Part shown: piece by piece, positions 9,278 through 16,291 of the stretch
Layout of the letters: each line of letters begins with the position of its first letter
How positions within the stretch are numbered: the first letter of the stretch is position 1
Assembly: GCA_047975325.1 (NCBI GenBank)
Contig: JBKEDF010000078.1
Location: forward strand, 1 to 32,864
From: JBKEDF01 sp047975325
GTDB lineage: Bacteria; Pseudomonadota; Alphaproteobacteria; Rhodobacterales; Rhodobacteraceae
Direction of reading: 5' to 3'
DNA: 32,864 nucleotides
Program-made: the position numbers and the translations under genes
The notes under the pieces: model-generated
Told to the model about the DNA's origin: nothing
Seen by the model: the letters and a program-made list of their open reading frames with translations, nothing else
The model's database searches: none

Positions 9278-9307
9278 CGGCAAATGGGGTCTTGCCGAAT
9301 ATGGCAA
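9278..9307 (+). promoter_or_regulatory. Overlapping inverted repeats upstream of the CoA lyase gene
   Basis: CGGCAA (9278-9283) and TTGCCG (9292-9297) form an inverted repeat with an 8-base spacer. The same TTGCC half also pairs with GGCAA at 9303-9307 across 6 bases. Three half sites of one motif, 43 to 72 bases before the start codon, suggest an operator. The cognate regulator is not identified in the window. Confidence 0.35.
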
Positions 9308-9349
9308 AGTTATGGTCTGTCACGCAATAAAGTTGCTTGAGGAAGAATC

Positions 9350-10201
9350 ATGACTGCTGTTACCCGTCCCTATCGTTCCGTTCTCTATATTCCCGCCTCG
9401 AAGGAACGTGCGCTGGAAAAGGCGCGCGGCCTGGCTGCAGACGCGATCATCTTCGATCTGGAAGATGCGGTGGCGCCGGAGGAAAAGGCCGCTGCCCGGT
9501 CGCTTCTGGCTGAAACCCTGAAAGATGGGGGTTATGGGCCGCGTGCGCGGATCGTGCGGGTCAACGGGCTTGATACGCAATGGGGGCATGAGGACCTTGC
9601 CGCCTTCGCCGGGGCGGATATCGAGGCGGTTCTGATCCCCAAGGTCTCCAGCCCGGCTGATCTTGATGCGGTGGCGGGGATTGTTCCGGAACTTCCGCTC
9701 TGGGCGATGATGGAAACCGCGCAGGGCATGCTCAATGCCGGGGCCATTGCGGCGCATCCCTGCCTGCAAGGCATGGTGATGGGAACCAATGATCTTGCCA
9801 AGGAACTGGGCAGCCGTTTCCGGACGGATCGCCTGCCGATGCAGGCGGGGATGGGCCTGTGTCTGCTTGCAGCGCGGGCGCATGGGCTGGTGATCGTGGA
9901 TGGGGTCTATAACGCCTTCAAGGATGAGGAAGGTCTGCGCCTGGAATGTGAACAGGGCCGCGATATGGGTTTTGACGGCAAGACCCTGATCCATCCCGCG
10001 CAACTGGCTGTGGCCAATGAGGCTTTCGCACCTTCGCAGGCCGAAATTGACCTGTCCCGCCGCCAGATTGAGGCCTATAACGCCGCCAAGGCGGCCGGGC
10101 AGGGCGTTGCCGTTGTTGATGGGCGTATCGTGGAAAATCTGCATGTTGCAACGGCGGAGACGCTTCTGGCAAAGGCCGATGCCATTGCGGCCATGGGTTA
10201 A
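9350..10201 (+). CDS. mcl2: HpcH/HpaI-type CoA-ester lyase, (3S)-malyl-CoA thioesterase or malyl-CoA lyase-like
   Basis: 283 residues, TIM-barrel fold of the citrate lyase beta/malyl-CoA lyase family. FDLEDAV (35-41) is the signature of the first acidic cluster. Arg70 in RVNGLDT binds the acid group. Glu122 (MMETAQG) and Asp148 (GTNDLAKELG) fit the Mg2+ ligands. GKTLIHPAQL near the C-terminus closes the CoA site. The length and the neighbouring mesaconyl-CoA hydratase gene place it in the ethylmalonyl-CoA pathway. It resembles the Rhodobacter Mcl2 group, which hydrolyses (3S)-malyl-CoA to malate and CoA, more than the longer Mcl1 lyase. Assignment to Mcl2 rather than Mcl1 or a CitE-like enzyme is inference from length and context. 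AGGAA lies before the ATG at 9350. Confidence 0.8.
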   Translation: MTAVTRPYRSVLYIPASKERALEKARGLAADAIIFDLEDAVAPEEKAAARSLLAETLKDGGYGPRARIVRVNGLDTQWGHEDLAAFAGADIEAVLIPKVSSPADLDAVAGIVPELPLWAMMETAQGMLNAGAIAAHPCLQGMVMGTNDLAKELGSRFRTDRLPMQAGMGLCLLAARAHGLVIVDGVYNAFKDEEGLRLECEQGRDMGFDGKTLIHPAQLAVANEAFAPSQAEIDLSRRQIEAYNAAKAAGQGVAVVDGRIVENLHVATAETLLAKADAIAAMG

Positions 10202-10256
10202 GGGGCGTCCCATGTTCTGGTTGATGACCGGCTTTGAAGCCAATCGGAGAAAGTAA

Positions 10257-10460
10257 ATGAAGCTTTATCGTTTTCTGACGGATGAAGACAGTTCTGCCTT
10301 CTGTCACAAGGTGACTGCGGCCTTGAATCAGGGCTGGGAACTGCATGGCAGCCCGAGCTATGCCTTCGATGCCGCCATGGGGGGGATGCGTTGTGGTCAG
10401 GCCGTCGTGAAGGAAACTGCCGGAACCTATGGTCCGGATATGAAGCTTGGTGAGCAATAG
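10257..10460 (+). CDS. DUF1737 small protein
   Basis: 67 residues. It matches the DUF1737 pattern: an N-terminal YRFLTDEDSSAFCHKVTAAL helix, NQGWELHGSPSYAFD, then a strand with QAVVKE. The fold is small alpha/beta and probably cytosolic, and the family has no assigned function. It sits 55 bases after the CoA lyase and 76 bases before mesaconyl-CoA hydratase, so it is part of that operon. AGAAAG precedes the ATG at 10257. Confidence 0.85.
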   Translation: MKLYRFLTDEDSSAFCHKVTAALNQGWELHGSPSYAFDAAMGGMRCGQAVVKETAGTYGPDMKLGEQ

Positions 10461-10491
10461 CACGGATCATGGCGCCAGCCACAGGCCAGCA

Positions 10492-10507
10492 CCCGGTCCC
10501 CACCGGG
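10492..10507 (+). repeat. GC-rich hairpin with trailing ATACTTTTGCCAAGATGAAG element
   Basis: CCCGGT (10492-10497), loop CCCC, ACCGGG (10502-10507) is a perfect 6-bp hairpin, followed by ATACTTTTGCCAAGATGAAG at 10508-10527. The hairpin plus T-rich start could attenuate transcription between the DUF1737 gene and mesaconyl-CoA hydratase. From memory, similar GGGATA-TTTTGCCAAGATGAAG strings recur in intergenic sites of Rhodobacterales genomes, which would make this a dispersed repeat. Only one good copy is present in the window. Confidence 0.35.
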
Positions 10508-10536
10508 ATACTTTTGCCAAGATGAAGGAGCAGGGG

Positions 10537-11568
10537 ATGAAGACGAATCCGGGCCGGTTCTTTGAAGATTATCGCATGGGTGAAACCATCTTGCATGCCG
10601 TGCCGAGGACTGTTTCGGGGGGTGAACGCGCGCTTTATCACGCGCTTTATCCGGCACGCGGGGCGTTGCATTCGAGCGATGAATTCGCGCGCACCTGCGG
10701 GCTGCCCGCCAGCCCCATCGATGATCTGCTGGCCTTCCATCTGGTTTTCGGCAAGACGGTACCGGATATTTCGCTGAATGCCGTTGCCAATCTGGGCTAT
10801 GCGGAAGGACGCTGGCATGTGCCGGTCTATTCCGGTGATACATTGCGGGCGGAATCGGAAGTGATCGGACTTAAGCAGAATTCCAATGGCAAGTCCGGGG
10901 TGGTCTGGGTCCGGACGCGGGGATTCAATCAACGCAACGAGGTAGTGCTGGACTATGTACGCTGGGTGATGGTGCGCAAGCACGACATGACGGCGGCAGC
11001 CCCCGAAACACAGTTGCCGGAACTGGCCGGTTCGGTCGCATCCGGGGATCTGATCATACCGGAGGGGCTTGATTTCACCGGCTATGATTTCACCCTGGCA
11101 GGGGAGCCGCATCGCTGGGGCGACTATGAGATCGGTGAGAAGATCGACCATGTCGATGGCGTGACCGTGGAAGAGGCCGAACATATGCTGGCCACGCGGG
11201 CCTGGCAGAATACGGCCAAGGTGCATTTCGATGCCACGTTTCGCGGTGATGGCAAACGGCTGATTTATGGCGGACATGTGATTTCACTGGCGCGCGCGCT
11301 GTCGTTCAACGGGTTGGCCAATGCGCAGCTGGTCGTTGCCCTGAATGGTGGCGCGCATGCCAATCCATGTTTTTCCGGAGATACCGTAAAGGCCTGGTCG
11401 GAGGTTCTGGACAAGGCCGAAACCGGTGCCCCGGGTGTCGGCGCGATCCGGTTGCGGCTTGTTGCGGTCAGGCAGGGGGCTGAGGCCTTTGCCCTGCATA
11501 ATGAAAAGGGCGGCTATGCAGATGACGTGTTGCTTGATCTCGATTACTGGGCGTTGATGCCGGTCTGA
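10537..11568 (+). CDS. mch: Mesaconyl-CoA hydratase (beta-methylmalyl-CoA dehydratase)
   Basis: 343 residues with two MaoC-like hot-dog domains (about 10-150 and 190-335). The N-terminal KTNPGRFFEDYRMGETI start and the SSDEFARTCGLPASPIDDLL segment are characteristic of the enzyme, which interconverts mesaconyl-C1-CoA and beta-methylmalyl-CoA in the ethylmalonyl-CoA pathway of acetate assimilation. The ATG at 10537 is chosen because AAGGAG ends six bases before it; an in-frame ATG at 10522 lies before that Shine-Dalgarno. The upstream CoA lyase acts on the next intermediates of the pathway, which supports the call. Confidence 0.88.
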   Translation: MKTNPGRFFEDYRMGETILHAVPRTVSGGERALYHALYPARGALHSSDEFARTCGLPASPIDDLLAFHLVFGKTVPDISLNAVANLGYAEGRWHVPVYSGDTLRAESEVIGLKQNSNGKSGVVWVRTRGFNQRNEVVLDYVRWVMVRKHDMTAAAPETQLPELAGSVASGDLIIPEGLDFTGYDFTLAGEPHRWGDYEIGEKIDHVDGVTVEEAEHMLATRAWQNTAKVHFDATFRGDGKRLIYGGHVISLARALSFNGLANAQLVVALNGGAHANPCFSGDTVKAWSEVLDKAETGAPGVGAIRLRLVAVRQGAEAFALHNEKGGYADDVLLDLDYWALMPV

Positions 11569-11606
11569 TCGGCGGCCTGCTTTCGGGGCATGCGCCCTGT
11601 GGGTGT

Positions 11607-11655
11607 CGCCGAATCTACGGGGTTCGGCGCCTGAGGTATGAGCCAGGCGTATTTT
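11607..11655 (+). terminator. Candidate terminator region after mch
   Basis: Two overlapping hairpins follow mch. CGCCGAA (11607-11613) pairs with TTCGGCG (11623-11629). CGCCTG (11628-11633) pairs with CAGGCG (11644-11649) and is followed by TATTTTG. The second has the terminator layout but only a short T run. They share two bases, so both cannot form fully at once. Confidence 0.45.
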
Positions 11656-11665
11656 GGGCAAAATA
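11650..11665. promoter_or_regulatory. Palindrome TATTTTG-GG-CAAAATA upstream of sdh
   Basis: A perfect inverted repeat with 7-base arms and a 2-base centre, directly before the first GTGATCAC box. It may be an operator half of the sdh control region, or the T-rich end of the mch terminator. No regulator is identified. Confidence 0.3.
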
Positions 11666-11696
11666 TGTGATCACACCCGGAAATATCGTGATCACA
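11666..11696 (+). promoter_or_regulatory. Tandem GTGATCAC boxes in the sdh control region
   Basis: TGTGATCACA (11666-11675, a perfect 10-bp palindrome) and CGTGATCACA (11687-11696) share the 8-bp palindrome GTGATCAC. Their centres are 21 bases apart, two helical turns, and each is preceded by AAATAT. Two phased copies on one DNA face look like a pair of dimer sites for one regulator of sdhCDAB. The regulator family is not known from the sequence. Confidence 0.5.
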
Positions 11697-11838
11697 AAGG
11701 AAAAAAACTTGTACCAATCGTGCTGCCTTGTTGCTTTGCGGGCGTGACTTCGCTGAAAAACACGTTATTGAGGAAACGAACACACCCGTCCGGAGGCCCG
11801 GCTTTTGCCGTTCCGGGCATGGCAAGAAGGGAAGCGAC

Positions 11839-12231
11839 ATGGCTGAAGCGAAGCGGGTCGAAAGGCCCCTGTCCCCATTCATGATCGGACCGTATTACCG
11901 CCCCCAGCTCACCTCCATGACGTCGATCATTACGCGGATTACGGGCAATGGGCTGGTGGTGGCGGCGATCCTTGCGGCCTGGTGGCTGCTGGCGGCGGCT
12001 GTCGGGCAGGAATATTTCGACTTTGCCAATGCCGTCCTTACCTCCTGGTTCGGGGATCTCGTCTTCACGCTTTCCGCGCTGGCGCTCTGGTATCACTATC
12101 TCGCCGGGCTGCGCCATCTGTGGTTCGATGCCGGGCACGGGCTTGAGATCGAGACAGCCGAAAAACTGGGCATTGCCTGCCTGGTGGGATCGGTGGTGCT
12201 GACCGTCCTGACCATCTTCATCGTGCAATAG
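11839..12231 (+). CDS. sdhC: Succinate dehydrogenase cytochrome b556 subunit
   Basis: 130 residues, a membrane anchor of complex II with three helices (about 30-55, 65-88 and 108-129). The family motif RPLSPFMIGPYYRPQLTSM at the N-terminus precedes SIITRITG, which helps form the quinone site. HYLAGLRHLWFDAGHG supplies the histidine that binds haem b. The frame is open upstream to 11728, but the ATG at 11839 has AGAAGGGAAG before it and starts the conserved region. It is the first gene of the sdh operon, and its leader from 11697 to 11838 contains no other gene. Confidence 0.95.
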   Translation: MAEAKRVERPLSPFMIGPYYRPQLTSMTSIITRITGNGLVVAAILAAWWLLAAAVGQEYFDFANAVLTSWFGDLVFTLSALALWYHYLAGLRHLWFDAGHGLEIETAEKLGIACLVGSVVLTVLTIFIVQ

Positions 12232-12240
12232 GGGGCTGCC

Positions 12241-12612
12241 ATGCGTTATCTGACCGATCGCAAACGCGCCGTGGGCAAGGGGGCGTCCCATAGTGGCACC
12301 GAACATCACTGGTTCATGACCGTAACTGCCGTGGCACTGGCCTTCATGCTGCCGGTCTGGCTTTATATCTTCGGCTCCGCCCTGGGCGGGACGCGCGAAG
12401 AAGTGCTGGCGACGTTCTCACGTCCCTTCCCGGCCATCCTTACGGGGCTCGTCCTTTTTGTGGGGATGCGCCATTTCGCCAAGGGGGCGCAGATCATGAT
12501 TGAGGATTATTTTCAGGGCTCCATGCGCAAGGGGCTGATCATCCTCGCAATTTCGATTTCCTATGCGGTTATCGCGACGGGGTTCTATGCCCTGGCGCGG
12601 ATCGCGCTCTGA
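12241..12612 (+). CDS. sdhD: Succinate dehydrogenase membrane anchor subunit
   Basis: 123 residues. MRYLTDRKRAVGKGASHSGT is the usual alphaproteobacterial SdhD start, followed by HHWFMTVTAVAL leading into helix 1. Three helices are visible (about 25-46, 60-78 and 98-120), with MRHFAKGAQIMIEDYFQG between the last two. With SdhC it anchors the catalytic subunits and binds ubiquinone. It starts nine bases after sdhC with GGGGG upstream. Confidence 0.93.
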   Translation: MRYLTDRKRAVGKGASHSGTEHHWFMTVTAVALAFMLPVWLYIFGSALGGTREEVLATFSRPFPAILTGLVLFVGMRHFAKGAQIMIEDYFQGSMRKGLIILAISISYAVIATGFYALARIAL

Positions 12613-12622
12613 AGGGTTTCCC

Positions 12623-14428
12623 ATGACGACAGCCTATCCTTATGAAACGCATGAATATGATGTGGTCGTGGTTGGTGCCGGTGGTGCCGGGCTGCGCGCG
12701 ACATTGGGCATGGCCGAGCAGGGGCTGCGTACGGCCTGCGTGACCAAGGTTTTCCCGACACGTTCACATACCGTCGCCGCCCAGGGCGGGATCGCGGCGA
12801 GCCTGTCCAACATGGGGCCCGATAACTGGCAGTGGCACATGTATGACACCGTGAAGGGGTCGGACTGGCTGGGCGATACCGATGCAATGGAATATCTGGC
12901 CCGTTCCGCCCCCGCGGCGGTTTATGAGCTGGAACATTACGGCGTTCCGTTTTCGCGCACTGAGGAGGGCAAGATTTACCAGCGCCCCTTTGGTGGCCAT
13001 ACCACGGAATTTGGCGAAGGCCCGCCGGTGCAGCGCACCTGCGCGGCGGCTGACCGGACGGGGCATGCAATTCTGCATACCCTTTATGGACAGAGCCTCA
13101 AGGAAAAGGCGGAATTCTATATCGAATATTTCGCCCTCGATCTGATTATTACCGATGGGGCCTGTACCGGCGTTTTGTGCTGGAAGCTTGATGACGGTAC
13201 GATGCATGTCTTCAACGCCAAGATGGTGGTGCTGGCGACAGGCGGCTATGGCCGGGCCTATTTCTCGGCGACATCGGCCCATACCTGCACCGGTGATGGC
13301 GGCGGGATGGTTGCGCGGGCAGGCCTGCCCTTGCAGGATATGGAATTCGTGCAATTCCACCCGACTGGCATCTACGGTTCGGGCTGCCTGATTACCGAAG
13401 GTGCGCGCGGTGAGGGTGGCTATCTGACCAATTCCGAAGGCGAGCGTTTCATGGAACGCTACGCGCCGACCTACAAGGATCTTGCTTCCCGTGACGTGGT
13501 CAGTCGCTGCATGACGATCGAGATTCGCGAAGGCAGGGGGGTCGGGACCAACAAGGACCATATCCATCTGCATCTGAATCATCTCCCGAAGGAGGCGCTG
13601 GAATTGCGCCTGCCGGGCATTTCCGAAAGTGCAAAGATCTTTGCGGGGGTCGATGTGACAAAGGAGCCGATCCCGGTTCTGCCGACGGTACATTACAATA
13701 TGGGCGGTATCCCGACCAATTACTGGGGTGAGGTCCTGGCCCCCACCGCAGGCAATCCCGATGCGGTTTTCCCGGGCCTCATGGCCGTGGGGGAGGCCGG
13801 TTGTGCCTCCGTTCACGGAGCGAACCGTCTGGGGTCGAATTCGCTGATTGATCTGGTCGTGTTCGGGCGTGCTGCGGCCATTCGGGCGGGTGAGGTGATT
13901 GATCGTACTTCGGCCATCCCTTCGACGAACAAGGCGGAGGTGGACAAGGTTTTTGCCCGCTTTGATGCGCTGCGCAATGCGCAGGGGGCGGTTCCGACGG
14001 CGGATTTGCGGCTGGAGATGCAGAAGACCATGCAGGCCGATGCCGCCGTGTTCCGCACGGACAAGACCCTTGCCGAAGGGGTGGAGAAGATGACGGCAAT
14101 TGCCGCCAAGCTGGATGATCTGCATGTCACCGACCGTTCGCTGATCTGGAATTCCGATCTGATGGAGACGCTGGAGCTGACCAACCTGATGCCCAACGCC
14201 ATGGCGACCATCGTGGCTGCCGAGGCGCGCAAGGAAAGCCGTGGCGCCCATGCCCATGAGGATTACCCCGACCGTGACGATGTCAATTGGCGCATTCACA
14301 GCCTTGCCTATGTGGATGGGCCGGAGGTCAGGCTTGGCTCACGGCCGGTCCATCTGGATCCTCTGACGAAGGAAGAAGAGGGCGGGATCAACCTCAAGAC
14401 GATTGCGCCCAAGGCGAGGGTTTATTGA
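12623..14428 (+). CDS. sdhA: Succinate dehydrogenase flavoprotein subunit
   Basis: 601 residues, normal length. The FAD-binding GAGGAGLRATLGM is at 18-30 and His49 in RSHTVAAQGG is the covalent FAD attachment site. HPTGIYGSGCLITEGARGEG carries the active-site region, followed by ERFMERYAPTYKDLASRDVV. The protein ends with the capping-domain tail EEGGINLKTIAPKARVY. It oxidises succinate to fumarate in the TCA cycle on the cytoplasmic face of complex II. The ATG at 12623 is ten bases after sdhD; the longer frame to 12563 runs into sdhD. Its stop shares a base with the next start (TGATG). Confidence 0.96.
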   Translation: MTTAYPYETHEYDVVVVGAGGAGLRATLGMAEQGLRTACVTKVFPTRSHTVAAQGGIAASLSNMGPDNWQWHMYDTVKGSDWLGDTDAMEYLARSAPAAVYELEHYGVPFSRTEEGKIYQRPFGGHTTEFGEGPPVQRTCAAADRTGHAILHTLYGQSLKEKAEFYIEYFALDLIITDGACTGVLCWKLDDGTMHVFNAKMVVLATGGYGRAYFSATSAHTCTGDGGGMVARAGLPLQDMEFVQFHPTGIYGSGCLITEGARGEGGYLTNSEGERFMERYAPTYKDLASRDVVSRCMTIEIREGRGVGTNKDHIHLHLNHLPKEALELRLPGISESAKIFAGVDVTKEPIPVLPTVHYNMGGIPTNYWGEVLAPTAGNPDAVFPGLMAVGEAGCASVHGANRLGSNSLIDLVVFGRAAAIRAGEVIDRTSAIPSTNKAEVDKVFARFDALRNAQGAVPTADLRLEMQKTMQADAAVFRTDKTLAEGVEKMTAIAAKLDDLHVTDRSLIWNSDLMETLELTNLMPNAMATIVAAEARKESRGAHAHEDYPDRDDVNWRIHSLAYVDGPEVRLGSRPVHLDPLTKEEEGGINLKTIAPKARVY

Positions 14429-14787
14429 TGAAACTGGCCGTGCCCTGTCTGGCGGTATTCGTTGCCGGTTCCACCGTCGCGGTGGCCGGTACCGCCACGC
14501 CGGATGATTGCCGGGCGGAGTTTCAGGCCAATCTCCTGCTTCAGGGGGGTTATGCCCCGGAGGCTGTGGCCCGTGCGGGCAAGCCCGGAACGGCAGAGGC
14601 AATCTATAACGCTTGCCTGGCCGGTCTTCGGGGAAACGGGCAGGGGGATTACGCATCCCGGCTGGCTGCCAGGCCTGAGGCCGGGCCTCGCGAAGCCAGA
14701 TATCGTCGGGGGCCACAACCGGCTTGTGGCGTGACCTTTGTGGCAGGCAGTGGATACGCCTGTCATGCGACGCGATTTGGCGGGTGA
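14428..14787 (+). CDS. Small exported protein in the sdh operon, unknown function
   Basis: 119 residues starting at the ATG that overlaps the sdhA stop by one base. The first 23 residues (basic start, hydrophobic core, VAVAGTA) form a probable Sec signal peptide. The mature part has five cysteines including DDC, NAC and a C-terminal pair (PACG, YACH), suggesting disulphides in the periplasm. No family is recognised. TGATG coupling to sdhA indicates operon membership. The next ORF begins about eight bases after its stop. Confidence 0.7.
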   Translation: MKLAVPCLAVFVAGSTVAVAGTATPDDCRAEFQANLLLQGGYAPEAVARAGKPGTAEAIYNACLAGLRGNGQGDYASRLAARPEAGPREARYRRGPQPACGVTFVAGSGYACHATRFGG

Positions 14788-14794
14788 TGACGTG

Positions 14795-15118
14795 ATGGGT
14801 ATGCGCAACCTTCCGGTTCTTCTGTTCTGCGGTGCCATTCTGGGCTGTTCGCCGCAGCAGGTGGCCGAGGATGCCACGCGCGCGGCGGCCAAATCGGTGA
14901 TCCTGCCGGTCGTGGGCGCACGCCTGCCCGAAACCCAGGCGGAACAGGTAACGGGCTGTGTGCTTGACAATGCCACCGGATCCGAATTGCAGACCCTTGC
15001 GCTTGATATTGGCACGCGGGCGGGGACCCGTACCGTAGGGGTCGTTGCCGATGTGTTGCGCCGCCCTGCCACGGTGCAATGCGTGATGCGCCTTGGCCTG
15101 CCGGGATTGTCGCTGTGA
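14795..15118 (+). CDS. Small lipoprotein in the sdh operon, unknown function
   Basis: 107 residues. The N-terminus MGMRNLPVLLFCGAILGC ends in a lipobox (AILGC) with the lipidated cysteine at 18. The rest reads as one alpha-helical domain with two further cysteines (VTGCVLDN and VQCVMRL). The frame opens earlier (ATG at 14765), but the 14795 start places the signal sequence correctly. A second ATG at 14801 is equally possible. Its stop overlaps the GTG start of the next gene (GTGA). No function is recognised. Confidence 0.7.
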   Translation: MGMRNLPVLLFCGAILGCSPQQVAEDATRAAAKSVILPVVGARLPETQAEQVTGCVLDNATGSELQTLALDIGTRAGTRTVGVVADVLRRPATVQCVMRLGLPGLSL

Positions 15119-15408
15119 GGGGCGGATATGCCCTTGTCGCGGCCGCCGCCCTGGCCGGTTGTGGGCCGATCCCGCTGGAACAGGCCGAACGCCAATGCCT
15201 GCGCAATGCCGAATTGGCCTTGCGCCCGGGCGGTTACGTTGCCGTTGGCGCAGGAACCGGCGGGCCCATCGGACATCTTGAACTTGATGTCAGCTCCGAT
15301 TTCCTCCTGCGGCGGGATCCGTCCCAGGTTTATGAAAATTGTGTCATCCAGCGATCCGGTCAGCCACCATCGCAGCCACTCTATACCCGCACCGACTGGA
15401 AGGGATAA
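15115..15408 (+). CDS. Small lipoprotein in the sdh operon, unknown function
   Basis: 97 residues with a GTG start overlapping the previous stop. VRGGYALVAAAALAGC is a compact lipoprotein signal with LAGC and the lipidated cysteine at 16. The mature part contains EQAERQCLRNAELALRPGG, then a glycine-rich strand segment, a DVSSDFLLRRDPSQVYENCV stretch and a short polar end. Two cysteines outside the signal may pair. It lies three bases before sdhB. A role next to complex II is suggested only by position. Confidence 0.72.
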   Translation: MRGGYALVAAAALAGCGPIPLEQAERQCLRNAELALRPGGYVAVGAGTGGPIGHLELDVSSDFLLRRDPSQVYENCVIQRSGQPPSQPLYTRTDWKG

Positions 15409-15411
15409 ATC

Positions 15412-16191
15412 ATGGTTCAGTTCACCCTGCCCAAAAACTCCACCATCCGCACCGGCAAGACCTGGCCGAAGCCGGAAGGCGCGACGAATATGCGCAAGTT
15501 CCTGATCTATCGCTGGGACCCCGATACCGGGGAAAACCCGCGGGTTGATACCTATTTTCTTGATATGGACAGATGCGGCCCGATGGTGCTGGACGCGTTG
15601 ATCATGATCAAGAATGAGATCGACCCGACCCTTACCTTCCGCCGTTCCTGCCGGGAAGGCATATGCGGGTCCTGCGCGATGAATATCGATGGGGCCAATC
15701 ATCTTGCCTGTATTTACGGCTTGGATGAGGTCAAGGGCGATGTGAAAATCTATCCCCTGCCGCATATGGCGGTGGTGAAGGACCTGATCCCGGACCTCAA
15801 TCATTTCTATGCCCAGCACGCCTCGATCATGCCCTGGCTGGAAACCAAATCAAACACGCCCGCGAAGGAATGGAAGCAATCCATCGAGGACCGCGAAAAG
15901 CTTGACGGGCTATATGAATGCGTGATGTGCGCCTGCTGCTCAACCTCCTGCCCAAGCTACTGGTGGAATTCCGACCGCTATCTTGGCCCGGCCGCACTTC
16001 TGCACGCCTGGCGTTGGATCGTGGACAGCCGCGATGAGGCGACGCCGGAACGGCTTGATCAACTGGAGGATCCCTTCAAGCTTTATCGCTGCCATACGAT
16101 CATGAATTGTACCAAGACCTGCCCGAAGGGGCTGAACCCTGCCAAGGCCATTGCGTCGATCAAGCGGCAGATGCTGGAACGGATCGTATAA
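15412..16191 (+). CDS. sdhB: Succinate dehydrogenase iron-sulfur subunit
   Basis: 259 residues. The N-terminal ferredoxin domain holds the [2Fe-2S] cysteines 80, 85, 88 and 100 in SCREGICGSCAMNIDG and the nearby C100. The C-terminal domain has C170-x2-C173-x2-C176-x3-C180-P for the [4Fe-4S] cluster, plus C227, C233 and C237 in CHTIMNCTKTCPKGLNPAKA for the [3Fe-4S] cluster. It passes electrons from FAD to ubiquinone. It is separated from sdhA by three small exported-protein genes, an arrangement not needed for the enzyme itself. Confidence 0.96.
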   Translation: MVQFTLPKNSTIRTGKTWPKPEGATNMRKFLIYRWDPDTGENPRVDTYFLDMDRCGPMVLDALIMIKNEIDPTLTFRRSCREGICGSCAMNIDGANHLACIYGLDEVKGDVKIYPLPHMAVVKDLIPDLNHFYAQHASIMPWLETKSNTPAKEWKQSIEDREKLDGLYECVMCACCSTSCPSYWWNSDRYLGPAALLHAWRWIVDSRDEATPERLDQLEDPFKLYRCHTIMNCTKTCPKGLNPAKAIASIKRQMLERIV

Positions 16192-16201
16192 AGATCCCAG
16201 A

Positions 16202-16249
16202 CACTACTTTGGCAGATTATCAGATCGGCAGAAATCTGCCAAAGTAGTG
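16202..16249 (+). terminator. 17-bp perfect stem-loop after sdhB
   Basis: CACTACTTTGGCAGATT (16202-16218) is the exact reverse complement of 16233-16249, with a 14-base loop. It begins ten bases after the sdhB stop. The position fits an operon terminator or mRNA 3' stabiliser, but the stem is only moderately GC rich and no T run follows. An alternative is an inverted-repeat element of another kind. Confidence 0.6.
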
Positions 16250-16291
16250 ATAGCCTTGCCAACATGCTGCATCTTGCGGAAAGGGTGAAGG

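Noticed and set aside
9320..10243. Minus-strand open frame of 307 codons antisense to the CoA lyase gene
   Set aside because: The plus-strand gene has catalytic motifs; the antisense frame is an open-frame artefact of high GC.
12764..14299. Long minus-strand open frame of 511 codons antisense to sdhA
   Set aside because: It mirrors the high-GC codon pattern of sdhA, has a His/Arg/Gln-heavy composition and no recognisable domain.
14422..15819. Minus-strand open frame of 465 codons across the small sdh-operon genes and sdhB
   Set aside because: Lies antisense to four plus-strand genes with start-stop overlaps and conserved cluster cysteines; no family features of its own.
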